Assembly: GCA_964560775.1 (NCBI GenBank)
Contig: CAZLNH010000321.1
Location: forward strand, 1 to 41,845
Direction: 5' to 3'
Length of the DNA: 41,845 bases
Source: Woeseia sp964560775
Lineage (GTDB): Bacteria; Pseudomonadota; Gammaproteobacteria; Steroidobacterales; Woeseiaceae
In this document: positions 33,756-41,646 of the stretch, one piece after another
Layout: the number at the start of each line of letters is the position of its first letter
Numbering within the stretch: position 1 is the first letter of the stretch
Notes under the pieces: model-generated
What the model was told of the DNA's origin: nothing
The model's database searches: none
What the model saw: the letters and a program-made list of their open reading frames with translations, nothing else
Translations under genes and position numbers: made by a program

Positions 33756-35294
33756 ATGCGCGATGACGACATAGCGAACGAAGACACGAGCGTGTCTTTC
33801 CCTCGACGTTCCCTCCTGAAGGGTGCCGCTGCCGCCATCGGGTTATCAGCCCTCCCACTGAGCCTGCGACGCGCTCTTGCCGAGGAAAATTTTGACCTGA
33901 TCGTCGTCGGCGGAGGAACCGCTGGTATACCGGCAGCAATCGCCGCCGCTGACCGCGGGGCGCGCGTAGTCATCATCGAAAAGGCGCCGACTTTGGGCGG
34001 GACCCTGTTTGTTTCAGGCGGAATGATGGCTGCGGCCAACACGGTCTTCCAAAAGGCGAAGGGCATCGAAGACTCGCCGGAGGCACATTTCGAAGACGTG
34101 ATGCGCATCAACAACCGTACTTCGGACCCTGTGCTGACGCGGCTCTGGGCAGACCACGGCGGGGCGGCCGTCAACTGGCTCGCTGATAACGGTTTTACGA
34201 TAGGCGACGACCAGCCCGTAAAGGGAACGATGTACGACCCCTATTCGATCCCGCGTTATCAATGGGGCCCGGAGAACGGCGCGTCAATCTTGAAAGTGAT
34301 TCAGCCCTTGCTCGATCGACACGTGCAGGCAGGGCAGGTCACCGTTCTGACCGGGGCCGGAGCGGTCGACCTGATTAAGGATGGCCGGGGCGCGGTCACC
34401 GGGGTGCTCACGGAAGACAGCAAGGGCAAGCGGTCAGATATTCGCGGACGTAATGTCGTCATCGCCAGCGGTGGCTGCGCGGCCAACCCGATCCTGTTCC
34501 AGAACCTTCATGGCGTGCCTCTCTACAGAAACGCTGCCTGGCCATACAGCCAGGGAGCCGGCTTGTTACTGGGGCTGGGTGCCGGGGGGTATTTGCGAGG
34601 TGCTGACAACTACGTAGGCTACTTCGGCTCCATAGCAACGAGTGACCAGATTCCATCGTCGCCCGCCGCCAATATGTCGATAGATCCCAAGTCCCGCGCG
34701 CCGTGGGAGGTCTTCGTCAATGCCCATGGCGAGCGCTTTGTGCAGGAGGATCACCCCAGCCTGAACAGCCGGGATCGCACAATGGATCTTCAGCCCGGGC
34801 ACCGCTTCTGGGCGATCTTCGATCAGCGGATCCTCGACGACGCGCCGCCGCTTATTCCGGCTTGGTCCTCGGACAAGCTAATGGAGGCATTCAACGTTCA
34901 TCCGATGTTCACACGTGCAGCGTCCCTGGCGGAACTCGGCGTCATCACCGGAGTCGACCCGGCCGGATTGCAAAAGAATATTCACGCCTACAACCGTGCC
35001 ATAGAAAAGCAGCTGCCCGACGCGTTTAACAGATCTCATCGACCCCTGCCGATTTCAAGCCCCCCTTTCTACGCGATACGCTCCCAGGCGTGGACGCTCA
35101 AGTCCTATGCCGGCCTGGCTGTCAACAAGAACCTGCAGGTCGTTACATCCGATGATCAACCAGTGCCGAATCTCTATGCGGCAGGAGAAGTCCTTGGAGC
35201 AGCGACCAGCGGCCGCTCGCACACAAGCGGCGGGAGCGTCACGCCCGCATTGACCTTCGGGCGGCTCCTGGGCCAGAAGATCATCCGTATCTGA
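33756..35294 (+). CDS. Tat-exported FAD flavoprotein, fumarate reductase-like
   Basis: 512 residues. FPRRSLLKGAAAAIGLSALP at 15-34 is a twin-arginine signal, so the enzyme is exported already folded with FAD. The FAD motif GGGTAG is at 52-57 and VVIIEKAPTLGGT follows; the C-terminal NLYAAGEVLGAATSGRSHTSGGSVTPALTFGR completes the FAD domain. It belongs to the same FAD_binding_2 group as the cytoplasmic protein at 12494-13915, with which it shares GIEDSPE and a matching WLADNGF/WLASEHD region. AGGAGAGG precedes the ATG at 33756; the in-frame ATG at 33684 overlaps the regulon site and would bury the signal. A tetraheme cytochrome in the same operon suggests a separate-subunit form of a flavocytochrome c reductase or dehydrogenase. 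Confidence 0.87.
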   Translation: MRDDDIANEDTSVSFPRRSLLKGAAAAIGLSALPLSLRRALAEENFDLIVVGGGTAGIPAAIAAADRGARVVIIEKAPTLGGTLFVSGGMMAAANTVFQKAKGIEDSPEAHFEDVMRINNRTSDPVLTRLWADHGGAAVNWLADNGFTIGDDQPVKGTMYDPYSIPRYQWGPENGASILKVIQPLLDRHVQAGQVTVLTGAGAVDLIKDGRGAVTGVLTEDSKGKRSDIRGRNVVIASGGCAANPILFQNLHGVPLYRNAAWPYSQGAGLLLGLGAGGYLRGADNYVGYFGSIATSDQIPSSPAANMSIDPKSRAPWEVFVNAHGERFVQEDHPSLNSRDRTMDLQPGHRFWAIFDQRILDDAPPLIPAWSSDKLMEAFNVHPMFTRAASLAELGVITGVDPAGLQKNIHAYNRAIEKQLPDAFNRSHRPLPISSPPFYAIRSQAWTLKSYAGLAVNKNLQVVTSDDQPVPNLYAAGEVLGAATSGRSHTSGGSVTPALTFGRLLGQKIIRI

Positions 35295-35297
35295 TCG

Positions 35298-36386
35298 ATG
35301 AAGACGCCCGGAGACATTGACCGTGACCGCCGACGCGTCGTCCGGTCATTGCTGCAAAGTGCCGTCGCCGGTCGCCTCGGCCGCCTGGCCGGCGCGTTCG
35401 CCGTGACCGGGGCATCGGTGGCGCATGGTATCGAAGTACAGTCCCGACCCTGGGCCGATCCCGCCAGCCTGGTGTCAGTTATCGCTTGTGGGACGGTTTC
35501 GGTTCCCGATGTCGAACGGACAGTGGCAGCGTACCGGCTGGGGCTCCAATACATGACCCATTGGGAGGGCCGGGTGTCCGAGGCAATGGCGCGGTTCTGG
35601 GGTGTGCCGGCGATGGCGGGACGCAAGGCGGCGCTCATGGGCCCAAAGGGACTCGCCAGCGGCCTTATCCGAATTGTGGAACTCGGCACCGATTTCGAAC
35701 ATGTGCCAAAGAATACGACGCTGGGTTGGACGGCCCTGGAGATCCGGGTACGCAACGTTGACGCCTTGCCCGAACAGCTGGCAGGTACTCCGATCACTCA
35801 CACCGGCGGGCCGAGCGATCTCAGGTGGAGCGACGCACCGGCAACATTGCGTGCGGCCCAATTTCACGGTCCCTCGGGTGAGCCACTCTACTTCACGCAG
35901 GATCTGCAGTTCGACCGATCATCCCTGATCGGCAACGACAACGTCGGCGGCATATTTCTCCAGACACTCACCGCAAAGCCGTACGAAGAGACTCGCAACT
36001 TCTATCTGCGGACCCTGGCAATGCAGTTGCGCCTCGAGGTGGGAATCCCACGGACGAGCGCTCAAGCAGCCCTCGGCATCGAAGGCAAAGGGCTTTACCG
36101 GATGGCCTCGGTTCGCGCGCCGCGATATTGCGCGATCCAGATCGACGAGTACCCGGACGCGGTGAAACTACGCCCGGCAAAACCCGGTTGCTTTCCGCCG
36201 GGCGTCTGCATGAGCACACTCGGCGTGCGCGACATTGACCGTATCGCCGACGCGTTGCGAGAGGTTGGCATGCCATTCCGGCGACTCGATTCGAGTCCAC
36301 TGCCGCCGTTCGCCGGCAACCGTACCCTCGCCTGCCGGGGATATTCGGGGGAGTTCGTCGAGTTCATTGAAATCGGGAAAAGCTAA
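35298..36386 (+). CDS. Two-module VOC (glyoxalase/dioxygenase superfamily) protein
   Basis: 362 residues. Two VOC-type halves can be traced: the first from about 62 (IACGTVSVPDVERTVAAYRLGL) to 200, the second from about 212 (VGGIFLQTLTAKPYEETRNFYLRTL) to 360 with a final EFVEFIEIG strand. VOC proteins include metal-dependent lyases, epimerases and extradiol dioxygenases. The N-terminus has Arg-rich DRDRRRVVRSLLQSAVAG, reminiscent of a weak Tat signal. The start lies three bases after the flavoprotein stop, so they form one operon. The metal ligands are not clear enough for me to assign a reaction. Confidence 0.75.
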   Translation: MKTPGDIDRDRRRVVRSLLQSAVAGRLGRLAGAFAVTGASVAHGIEVQSRPWADPASLVSVIACGTVSVPDVERTVAAYRLGLQYMTHWEGRVSEAMARFWGVPAMAGRKAALMGPKGLASGLIRIVELGTDFEHVPKNTTLGWTALEIRVRNVDALPEQLAGTPITHTGGPSDLRWSDAPATLRAAQFHGPSGEPLYFTQDLQFDRSSLIGNDNVGGIFLQTLTAKPYEETRNFYLRTLAMQLRLEVGIPRTSAQAALGIEGKGLYRMASVRAPRYCAIQIDEYPDAVKLRPAKPGCFPPGVCMSTLGVRDIDRIADALREVGMPFRRLDSSPLPPFAGNRTLACRGYSGEFVEFIEIGKS

Positions 36387-36402
36387 TCACCGCGAAAAGG
36401 AA

Positions 36403-37179
36403 ATGATGATGCCACGATCTACTATGTTACTAATTTTGCTGGTATGCGGGCTGCTGCAATGGCAATCCGGTGTTGCCGAGGAGGCAAAGACCGCCACGGC
36501 GGATGACGGATTCGAATATATTCACGGCCGACTGTCCTATCGACGGAAAGCTGACAGCAGCGAGCGCGGATACGAAGACTGGTGGCTTACCCGGAATCGT
36601 GACGGGTCGCGTACGATGCGCACCCTTGCGATGACCGGCGATTCGAAATTCGTCCGCGATGTGACCTACACGGTCGACGAAAACGAGCGCCCGCTGCAGG
36701 TTTTCATCCAGCTCCAGGTCGACGATCGCCTGACAGGCACCGGCTACTTCCGCGTGTCTGGCGACACGATGAAGGTCATGACGGACAGCGTTGACACCGG
36801 ACACACTCTGCAGACGATCGAGGTGCCGAACAAGTTCCACGTCCTGACCCATGCGGTCATGCTCGATGGCTGGCCTGCCTGGGCACTCGAGCAGGTGCCC
36901 GGCCGTGACCAGACAATAGCTGTCTACACCACGTCCCCCCATTGGAACGGCACGACCGGACCACTCGGGCAGATGATCGAACAGCGATTCACCTACCTTG
37001 GCACGGAACAGATTACGGTCCCGGCGGGCACGTTCGATACACGGCATTACAGTTTCGGCGACGGGGGATCACAAGTGTGGGTGACCGGTGAGCACAACAT
37101 TCTGGTCAGGTACGACTGGGAACCGCGTGGCCTCGAGTACGTGCTGACCGAGCTGACTTTCGAGAAGCCGTTGGAATGA
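36403..37179 (+). CDS. Exported beta-rich protein, DUF3108-like
   Basis: About 258 residues with a Sec signal (LLILLVCGLLQWQSGVAEEA). The remainder is beta-strand rich, ending TFDTRHYSFGDGGSQVWVTGEHNILVRYDWEPRGLEYVLTELTF. This resembles periplasmic DUF3108-type domains; I am not certain of the family. Three ATG codons in a row (36403, 36406, 36409) follow AAAAGGAA; the second or third gives better spacing. It lies 16 bases after the VOC gene and overlaps the cytochrome gene by ATGA. A structural or substrate-binding part of the same periplasmic system is the likely role. Confidence 0.7.
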   Translation: MMMPRSTMLLILLVCGLLQWQSGVAEEAKTATADDGFEYIHGRLSYRRKADSSERGYEDWWLTRNRDGSRTMRTLAMTGDSKFVRDVTYTVDENERPLQVFIQLQVDDRLTGTGYFRVSGDTMKVMTDSVDTGHTLQTIEVPNKFHVLTHAVMLDGWPAWALEQVPGRDQTIAVYTTSPHWNGTTGPLGQMIEQRFTYLGTEQITVPAGTFDTRHYSFGDGGSQVWVTGEHNILVRYDWEPRGLEYVLTELTFEKPLE

Positions 37180-37901
37180 AGCGCACCGCGGGCTCAGCCC
37201 GGATCGGGATGTCATCGTCGATGAAGCGATCGCCTGGCGGAGTTTGCCGGACAGGATCTGCCGCGCTAATCGTGGTAATCGGACTGGCGGTGTGTTCCCT
37301 GGCCAGCGCCTACGAAACATGGTCGGAGAACCCCGACACGGATACCGGGAATTGCGCAACGTGTCACGGCAAGTTCGGGTTCGTCGGCGAGAAATACATA
37401 TCCGCACACGACGGCACGGTTTGGACAGGCGATCTTATGACGGGTCATGGGTCGAGCATGCTGGTCGGCTGCATGGACTGCCATGCAGCCGAAGGTGACC
37501 AGCCGCTTTTGGCGCGGTGCGCAGGCTGCCACGGACGCGCAGACGACGGCGGGGCCGCGGCGATAGGAGCGGGCTTGCGCCAGTTGCATCGCGTCAAGGG
37601 GATGCCGGACTGCGATCTTTGCCATGGCAAGGACGAACAGACAGTCGGTGAACATGTCGTCCCTGCGATGATGAAAGCCAGGGGAATAGATCCGTGCAAC
37701 GATGCGCAGTTCGGTCCGGACGGGCTGGACAACGACGGTGACGGGAAGGTGGACAGCGACGATTCCGATTGCCAGAAACCTGCAATCGACATCACTGATG
37801 GAAAGGGGACCGAGAGTCAGGAAGAATCAGCGCTCTGGCAGTTCGAAAAGTTCACGAGAAGTCGAACCCACGAAATGGCAGAGATCAAGACGGTTCCTTG
37901 A
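37176..37901 (+). CDS. Exported tetraheme c-type cytochrome with an acidic C-terminal loop
   Basis: 241 residues. Four heme-binding CXXCH motifs: C60-H64 (CATCH), C99-H103 (CMDCH), C115-H119 (CAGCH) and C146-H150 (CDLCH). A hydrophobic N-terminal stretch (about 27-45) ends at SLASA, consistent with export. Beyond the hemes is an acidic DGLDNDGDGKVDSDDSDC segment (182-199) similar to calcium-binding repeats; its Cys pair may form a disulfide. The ATG overlaps the stop of the previous gene; an alternative Met is at 37221. It is the only electron carrier in the locus and ends the flavoprotein operon, so it probably passes electrons to or from that flavoprotein. The upstream partner in the membrane is not encoded here. 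Confidence 0.87.
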   Translation: MKRTAGSARIGMSSSMKRSPGGVCRTGSAALIVVIGLAVCSLASAYETWSENPDTDTGNCATCHGKFGFVGEKYISAHDGTVWTGDLMTGHGSSMLVGCMDCHAAEGDQPLLARCAGCHGRADDGGAAAIGAGLRQLHRVKGMPDCDLCHGKDEQTVGEHVVPAMMKARGIDPCNDAQFGPDGLDNDGDGKVDSDDSDCQKPAIDITDGKGTESQEESALWQFEKFTRSRTHEMAEIKTVP

Positions 37902-37948
37902 GTGCCGCGTTCGCAACCGCAGATAGAGCGGCTCGGCGGACAATCCAC

Positions 37949-38902
37949 TTATCGCGCGTGGCGGTGAGCAAGGTACGTGCCGAAGATCACGAGCGCACAA
38001 CTCGCGCCCATCAGCCAGCCTATTGGCTCACCGAGCACAAGCGACGCGCCGAGCAATGTGACCGCTGGCATAACCAGGAGCAGCGAAGACATACGGGCGA
38101 TGCCGCCTCGTCCCAGCGCATAGAACCAGAGCGCGTACGCCACGAGCGAGGACAATAGCGACATCCAGGCCATCGCGACCCAGGCTTCCGGCGCGACCGC
38201 GCCCCAGTCCGTCCCTGGCACCACCACGGCGAGGAGCGGCACGAGGACGATCATCGCGACCGAGAGACCCCAGAAGGTCGTAGCGGCCGTGCCTATTCGG
38301 AGCGACAAGCGCCCTCCGGCAACGTAACCGACAGCGCAAATGACTCCGCCAAGGAAGACGATGAGATCGCCAATCGGCGTCCACGCGCCGGGCGACGCGG
38401 CGACGGTGGCAGGTCGCGCCGCGCCGACGAGGAGCGCACAGCCGCACAGCGCAATTCCTGCGCCGAGCCACCACAGCGCCTTCGGCGCCCTCCGGTCGAG
38501 TAGTGCCGCGAGCAGCACGGCAATGACCGGTATCGTTGCAAGAATCAGCGCGGCGTGCCCGGCGCTCGTGTGCTCGAGACCAATGCTGAGTGTGACCGGC
38601 CACGCCGCGAAGCTGGCGACGCCGGACAGGACGAGCATGAAGCGATCCTTGCCAACCCGCGGAAACGGCAGGCGCATCGACAGCGCTACGAGCACGGCGA
38701 TGACACCGGCGATGCTGGAACGAACGACGCCGGCGGTGAAACCGTCCATGTCGTCGATGACGATCTTGTTCGCGATGGGCATCCCACCCCACAGCAGTAG
38801 CGAGCCGATGGCGGCCGCCAGCGCGCTGCGAGCCGACGGTTCGGCGGACGCGTGGTCCGTTGGCGCGGCCGATGTGACGGCACGTTCTGTGTGGATGCCC
38901 AT
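37949..38902 (-). CDS. EamA/DMT-family transporter
   Basis: 317 residues with ten predicted membrane helices in two EamA halves. ALAAAIGSLLLWGGMPIANKIVI is helix 1, and GGVICAVGYVAGGRLSLRIG begins the second half. Members export or import small metabolites such as amino acids and nucleobases. The ATG at 38902 has AGGGA a few bases upstream; the longer frame to 39064 reads a Pro/Arg-rich stretch that is unlikely to be real. It is divergent from the ChrR-like cupin and shares site h. It converges on the cytochrome operon with 47 bases between the stops. Confidence 0.85.
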   Translation of the reverse strand: MGIHTERAVTSAAPTDHASAEPSARSALAAAIGSLLLWGGMPIANKIVIDDMDGFTAGVVRSSIAGVIAVLVALSMRLPFPRVGKDRFMLVLSGVASFAAWPVTLSIGLEHTSAGHAALILATIPVIAVLLAALLDRRAPKALWWLGAGIALCGCALLVGAARPATVAASPGAWTPIGDLIVFLGGVICAVGYVAGGRLSLRIGTAATTFWGLSVAMIVLVPLLAVVVPGTDWGAVAPEAWVAMAWMSLLSSLVAYALWFYALGRGGIARMSSLLLVMPAVTLLGASLVLGEPIGWLMGASCALVIFGTYLAHRHAR

Positions 38903-39239
38903 AAGTCCCTGTATGCTGGCAATCGATTTCCGCCAGGCGAGTTCTGAGTCGCTTCTGTACCCGCTGTCTCGTCGCGGCGCCCGGGAAAACTTCGATGTCC
39001 AGGGGTCAGGCCACCTGTTCGGTTCGTCGCCTGGCAAGCGCGAAGGAGGTAGCCCGGGCAACAATAGTAACTGAGTTACCTATGTGATTCCACGTGGTTA
39101 CTAGTGCACATGGATTCAGAATTGCAGATGCGCCACCGTATATACTTTGCGGGCCAGTCAGTATGTGGGAGGTGATGTCCATGGCCGACAAATACGCCGG
39201 ATCTTCGCTGGCCGGCGCGAACCTGTTGATCGCGACGCG
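38903..39239. other. Divergent intergenic region, 337 bp
   Basis: Holds regulon site h at 39068-39086 and a short leader frame at 39175-39249. The minus-strand frame continuing from the EamA gene to 39064 is poorly supported. No other gene seen. Confidence 0.5.
39068..39086 (-). promoter_or_regulatory. Regulon motif, site h (EamA / cupin divergent promoter)
   Basis: Reads CACATAGGTAACTCAGTTA on the minus strand. Contains the palindrome GTAACTGAGTTAC. TACTAT at 39064-39069 on the minus strand is a -10-like hexamer for the EamA gene. Confidence 0.65.
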
Positions 39240-39249
39240 ATGCGACTGA
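39175..39249 (+). other. 24-codon open frame coupled to the cupin gene
   Basis: GGGAGGT directly precedes an ATG (with another at 39181); the frame reads MSMADKYAGSSLAGANLLIATRCD and its TGA overlaps the cupin start by ten bases (ATG at 39240). The cupin has no ribosome-binding site of its own. A coupling leader is plausible; a frameshifted remnant of a longer N-terminus is the alternative. Confidence 0.4.
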
Positions 39250-39908
39250 ACGCGGATTTCTCCGAACGGGTTGTCGTCCGGCCGGACGATTACCGCTGGG
39301 TCGACTCGCCGGCGCCCGGCGTCGAACGCATGATGCTCGATCGCATCGGCGAGGAAGTGGCGCGAGCAACGTCGCTGGTGCGATACGCGCCATTGAGCTC
39401 GTTTCCGGCCCACGTCCACGGCGGCGGCGAGGAGTTCCTGGTGCTCGAGGGCGAGTTCGGCGACGAGCACCGCAACTACCCGCGGGGCACGTATGTCCGC
39501 AACCCGATTGGCACGGAGCATTCGCCAAGGATCGGCGCAGAGGGCTGCACGATCTTCGTCAAGCTGTGCCAGTTTGAAAAGGACGACACCGAAAGCGTCA
39601 TCGTCGACACCCGGACGGTCAAACCTGGCTTCGAGTGCGGACCGGGCGTCAGCGCGACCGTCCTGCATCGTTTCGGCGACGAAACCGTCTACCTCATTCG
39701 CTGGGCGCCCGACACGCCGTTCACTGCGCGAGTGTACCCGGGCGGTGCGGAAGTGCTCGTACTCGAGGGGAGCTTTTCGGACGAATACGGCCACTGCCCG
39801 TCCGGCACCTGGGTGCGCTATCCGGACGGCAGCCGCCACGAACCCTTCACGAAGAACGAAGGTGCGGTGTTGTATGTGAAGACCGGGCATTTGCCGCCTG
39901 GGCCATAA
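39240..39908 (+). CDS. ChrR-like double cupin protein
   Basis: 222 residues. Two cupin halves of the ChrR anti-sigma type can be read: SFPAHVHGGGEEFLVLEGEFGDEHRNYPRGTYVRNP in the first, with the HxHxxxxE ligands, and PFTARVYPGGAEVLVLEGSFSDEYGHCPSGTWVRYPDGSRHEP in the second, where the matching histidines are lost. The zinc-binding anti-sigma domain of ChrR is absent, so this is the cupin part only. The start MRLNADFSERVVV matches the usual beginning of such proteins and is coupled to the short leader frame. A metal-dependent role on a small molecule or as a sensor is likely. Under site h. Confidence 0.8.
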   Translation: MRLNADFSERVVVRPDDYRWVDSPAPGVERMMLDRIGEEVARATSLVRYAPLSSFPAHVHGGGEEFLVLEGEFGDEHRNYPRGTYVRNPIGTEHSPRIGAEGCTIFVKLCQFEKDDTESVIVDTRTVKPGFECGPGVSATVLHRFGDETVYLIRWAPDTPFTARVYPGGAEVLVLEGSFSDEYGHCPSGTWVRYPDGSRHEPFTKNEGAVLYVKTGHLPPGP

Positions 39909-39917
39909 CCAACCCCG

Positions 39918-39944
39918 CAGGGTATATTGTGCTTTAATACCCTG
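39918..39944. promoter_or_regulatory. HipB operator, distal palindrome
   Basis: CAGGGTAT and ATACCCTG, 8-bp perfect arms with an 11-base centre. It shares the GGTAT half-site word with the proximal palindrome. Likely autoregulatory site of the toxin-antitoxin pair. Confidence 0.6.
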
Positions 39945-39947
39945 TAC

Positions 39948-39968
39948 GGTATATTCTGGTAATATACC
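39948..39968. promoter_or_regulatory. HipB operator, proximal palindrome
   Basis: GGTATATT and AATATACC, 8-bp perfect arms with CTGGT between. It ends 15 bases before the antitoxin ATG. With the distal palindrome it gives four half-sites, the usual layout for cooperative HipB-HipA repression. Confidence 0.65.
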
Positions 39969-39983
39969 CTGTAGGGGAAATCT

Positions 39984-40226
39984 ATGGACTACACAGCTTA
40001 TACGCCCAGGCAACTTGGCCAAACCCTCCGCGGCCAGCGCAAGTCGCAGCAGCTAACCCAAATAGACGCGGCGAAAGTCGTCGGGCTGTTGCCCAAGACG
40101 GTCTCGAAACTGGAACTCGCCACCGAGACCGCAACCATCGAAAGTCTCTTTAAACTGCTATCGGCATTGCAATTGGAGCTCGTGGTGCGGCCACGATCAC
40201 CCGACGTCGAAGCCAGGGAGTGGTAG
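39984..40226 (+). CDS. hipB: HipB-type antitoxin, XRE helix-turn-helix
   Basis: 80 residues. LGQTLRGQRKSQQLTQIDAAKVVGLLPKTVSKLELATETATIESLFKLLSALQLELVV is an XRE-type helix-turn-helix with the HipB layout and a final beta strand. It would bind the palindromes just upstream and neutralise HipA. AGGGG lies six bases before the ATG. The stop is three bases before the toxin start. Confidence 0.88.
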   Translation: MDYTAYTPRQLGQTLRGQRKSQQLTQIDAAKVVGLLPKTVSKLELATETATIESLFKLLSALQLELVVRPRSPDVEAREW

Positions 40227-40229
40227 CTC

Positions 40230-41573
40230 GTGCCACGTCACTCCAAAACACGGCGCCTGGCCGTATGGATGAACGGCAAGAACGTGGGCAACTGGACCAT
40301 TGACGCGCAAGGGCAGCACGAGTTTCGCTATGAACAGGCATGGATTGAGGCCGACGAAACCCGACCGCTATCGCTATCCATGCCATTGCAGCCACCCGAT
40401 GCACCCTATCGCGGTAATCTCGTGGAGGCCTGTTTCGATAATCTGCTGCCCGATAGCGTCGACATTCGGCGCCGCGTCCAGGCCCGATTCGGTGCAGCGT
40501 CGACTTCTGCATTCGATCTCCTGTTCGAGGTGGGCAGGGACTGTGTCGGCGCCGTGCAGCTGCTTCCACCCGACCACCCTCCCGAAAACATCAGGCGAAT
40601 AGATGGCGACGCGCTGGACGAGGAAGGTGTCGCCGACGCATTGCGATCAGCGACATCCTCGGCATCGCTCGGTCAGCGCGACGATGACGCATTTCGAATT
40701 TCCATTGCCGGCGCACAGGAGAAAACGGCGCTGCTCTTTCATCAGGACCGGTGGCACCGTCCAACCGGCGCGACCCCAACCACGCACATCTTCAAACTGC
40801 CGCTCGGCCGCGTCGGCAACATGCAGGCCGACTTGTCGACCTCGGTGGAGAATGAGTGGATGTGCCGGCAGATTGTCCACGCGTTTGGCATTCCCGCGGC
40901 CAATTGCCAGATCGCCGATTTCGCAGACCAACATGTCCTGATTGTCGAGCGCTTTGACCGTCGATTGGCCAGGGACAAGACGTGGTGGATCCGCTTGCCC
41001 CAGGAAGACATGTGCCAGGCAACGGGTACGCCGCCCGCGGTTCGATACGAAGCCGACGGTGGCCCTGGTATCACCGATATCTCCACGCTGTTGCTGGGCT
41101 CGCGGAACGCCATTGTCGACCGGCGGACTTTCTTCAAAGCGCAGATTCTGTTCTGGATGCTCTGTGCCACGGATGGCCACGCCAAGAATTTCAGCATCTT
41201 CATCGAGCCAAAAGGCCGTTTCTCACTCACGCCGTTGTACGACGTAATTTCAGCTTACCCTATCCTCGGAACTGGCGAGAACCAGCTTGCGCCGCAGAAG
41301 GCGAAGCTCGCCATGGCCGTGCGCGGGAAGAACCGGCACTACAAGTGGGCAGAAATCGAGGCTCGACATTGGATGTCAACGGCAAAGGAGATCGGCCTGG
41401 AGGCCACGGCAGAAGAGGACATTCTGCAGATGGCCGATGGGGCGGCAGGGGTGGCTGAGACAGTTTCCGCGATGCTGCCCGCAGATTTTCCCGGGGAGGT
41501 GTCGGGCCCGATTCTCGATGGGCTGTTGCGAATGGCGAGTAATTTAGCTGACCTCGGGAAGCGATATAGCTGA
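40230..41573 (+). CDS. hipA: HipA-type serine/threonine kinase toxin
   Basis: 447 residues, close to the E. coli HipA length. N-terminal domain with YRGNLVEACFDNLLPDS; the gating loop serine is Ser158 in RISIAGAQEKTALL, matching the autophosphorylated serine of HipA. Catalytic Asp315 in TDGHAKNFS and the metal-binding Asp338 in LTPLYDVIS are intact, so the kinase should be active. HipA phosphorylates glutamyl-tRNA synthetase in E. coli and slows growth; the target here is assumed. GTG start at 40230, with GGGAG nine bases upstream. It forms an operon with the antitoxin and has no visible link to the catabolic genes. Confidence 0.92.
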   Translation: MPRHSKTRRLAVWMNGKNVGNWTIDAQGQHEFRYEQAWIEADETRPLSLSMPLQPPDAPYRGNLVEACFDNLLPDSVDIRRRVQARFGAASTSAFDLLFEVGRDCVGAVQLLPPDHPPENIRRIDGDALDEEGVADALRSATSSASLGQRDDDAFRISIAGAQEKTALLFHQDRWHRPTGATPTTHIFKLPLGRVGNMQADLSTSVENEWMCRQIVHAFGIPAANCQIADFADQHVLIVERFDRRLARDKTWWIRLPQEDMCQATGTPPAVRYEADGGPGITDISTLLLGSRNAIVDRRTFFKAQILFWMLCATDGHAKNFSIFIEPKGRFSLTPLYDVISAYPILGTGENQLAPQKAKLAMAVRGKNRHYKWAEIEARHWMSTAKEIGLEATAEEDILQMADGAAGVAETVSAMLPADFPGEVSGPILDGLLRMASNLADLGKRYS

Positions 41574-41581
41574 CTGCACCT

Positions 41582-41597
41582 CGGTATCAGGATACCG
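41582..41597. terminator. Small hairpin between convergent genes
   Basis: CGGTAT and ATACCG pair around CAGG, nine bases after the HipA stop and before the amidohydrolase stop on the other strand. No T-run, so weak as a terminator. Confidence 0.35.
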
Positions 41598-41646
41598 GAG
41601 CCGGTGCGGCGCGAACTTGACGGACACTCGTCCATCAGCCGTGACA

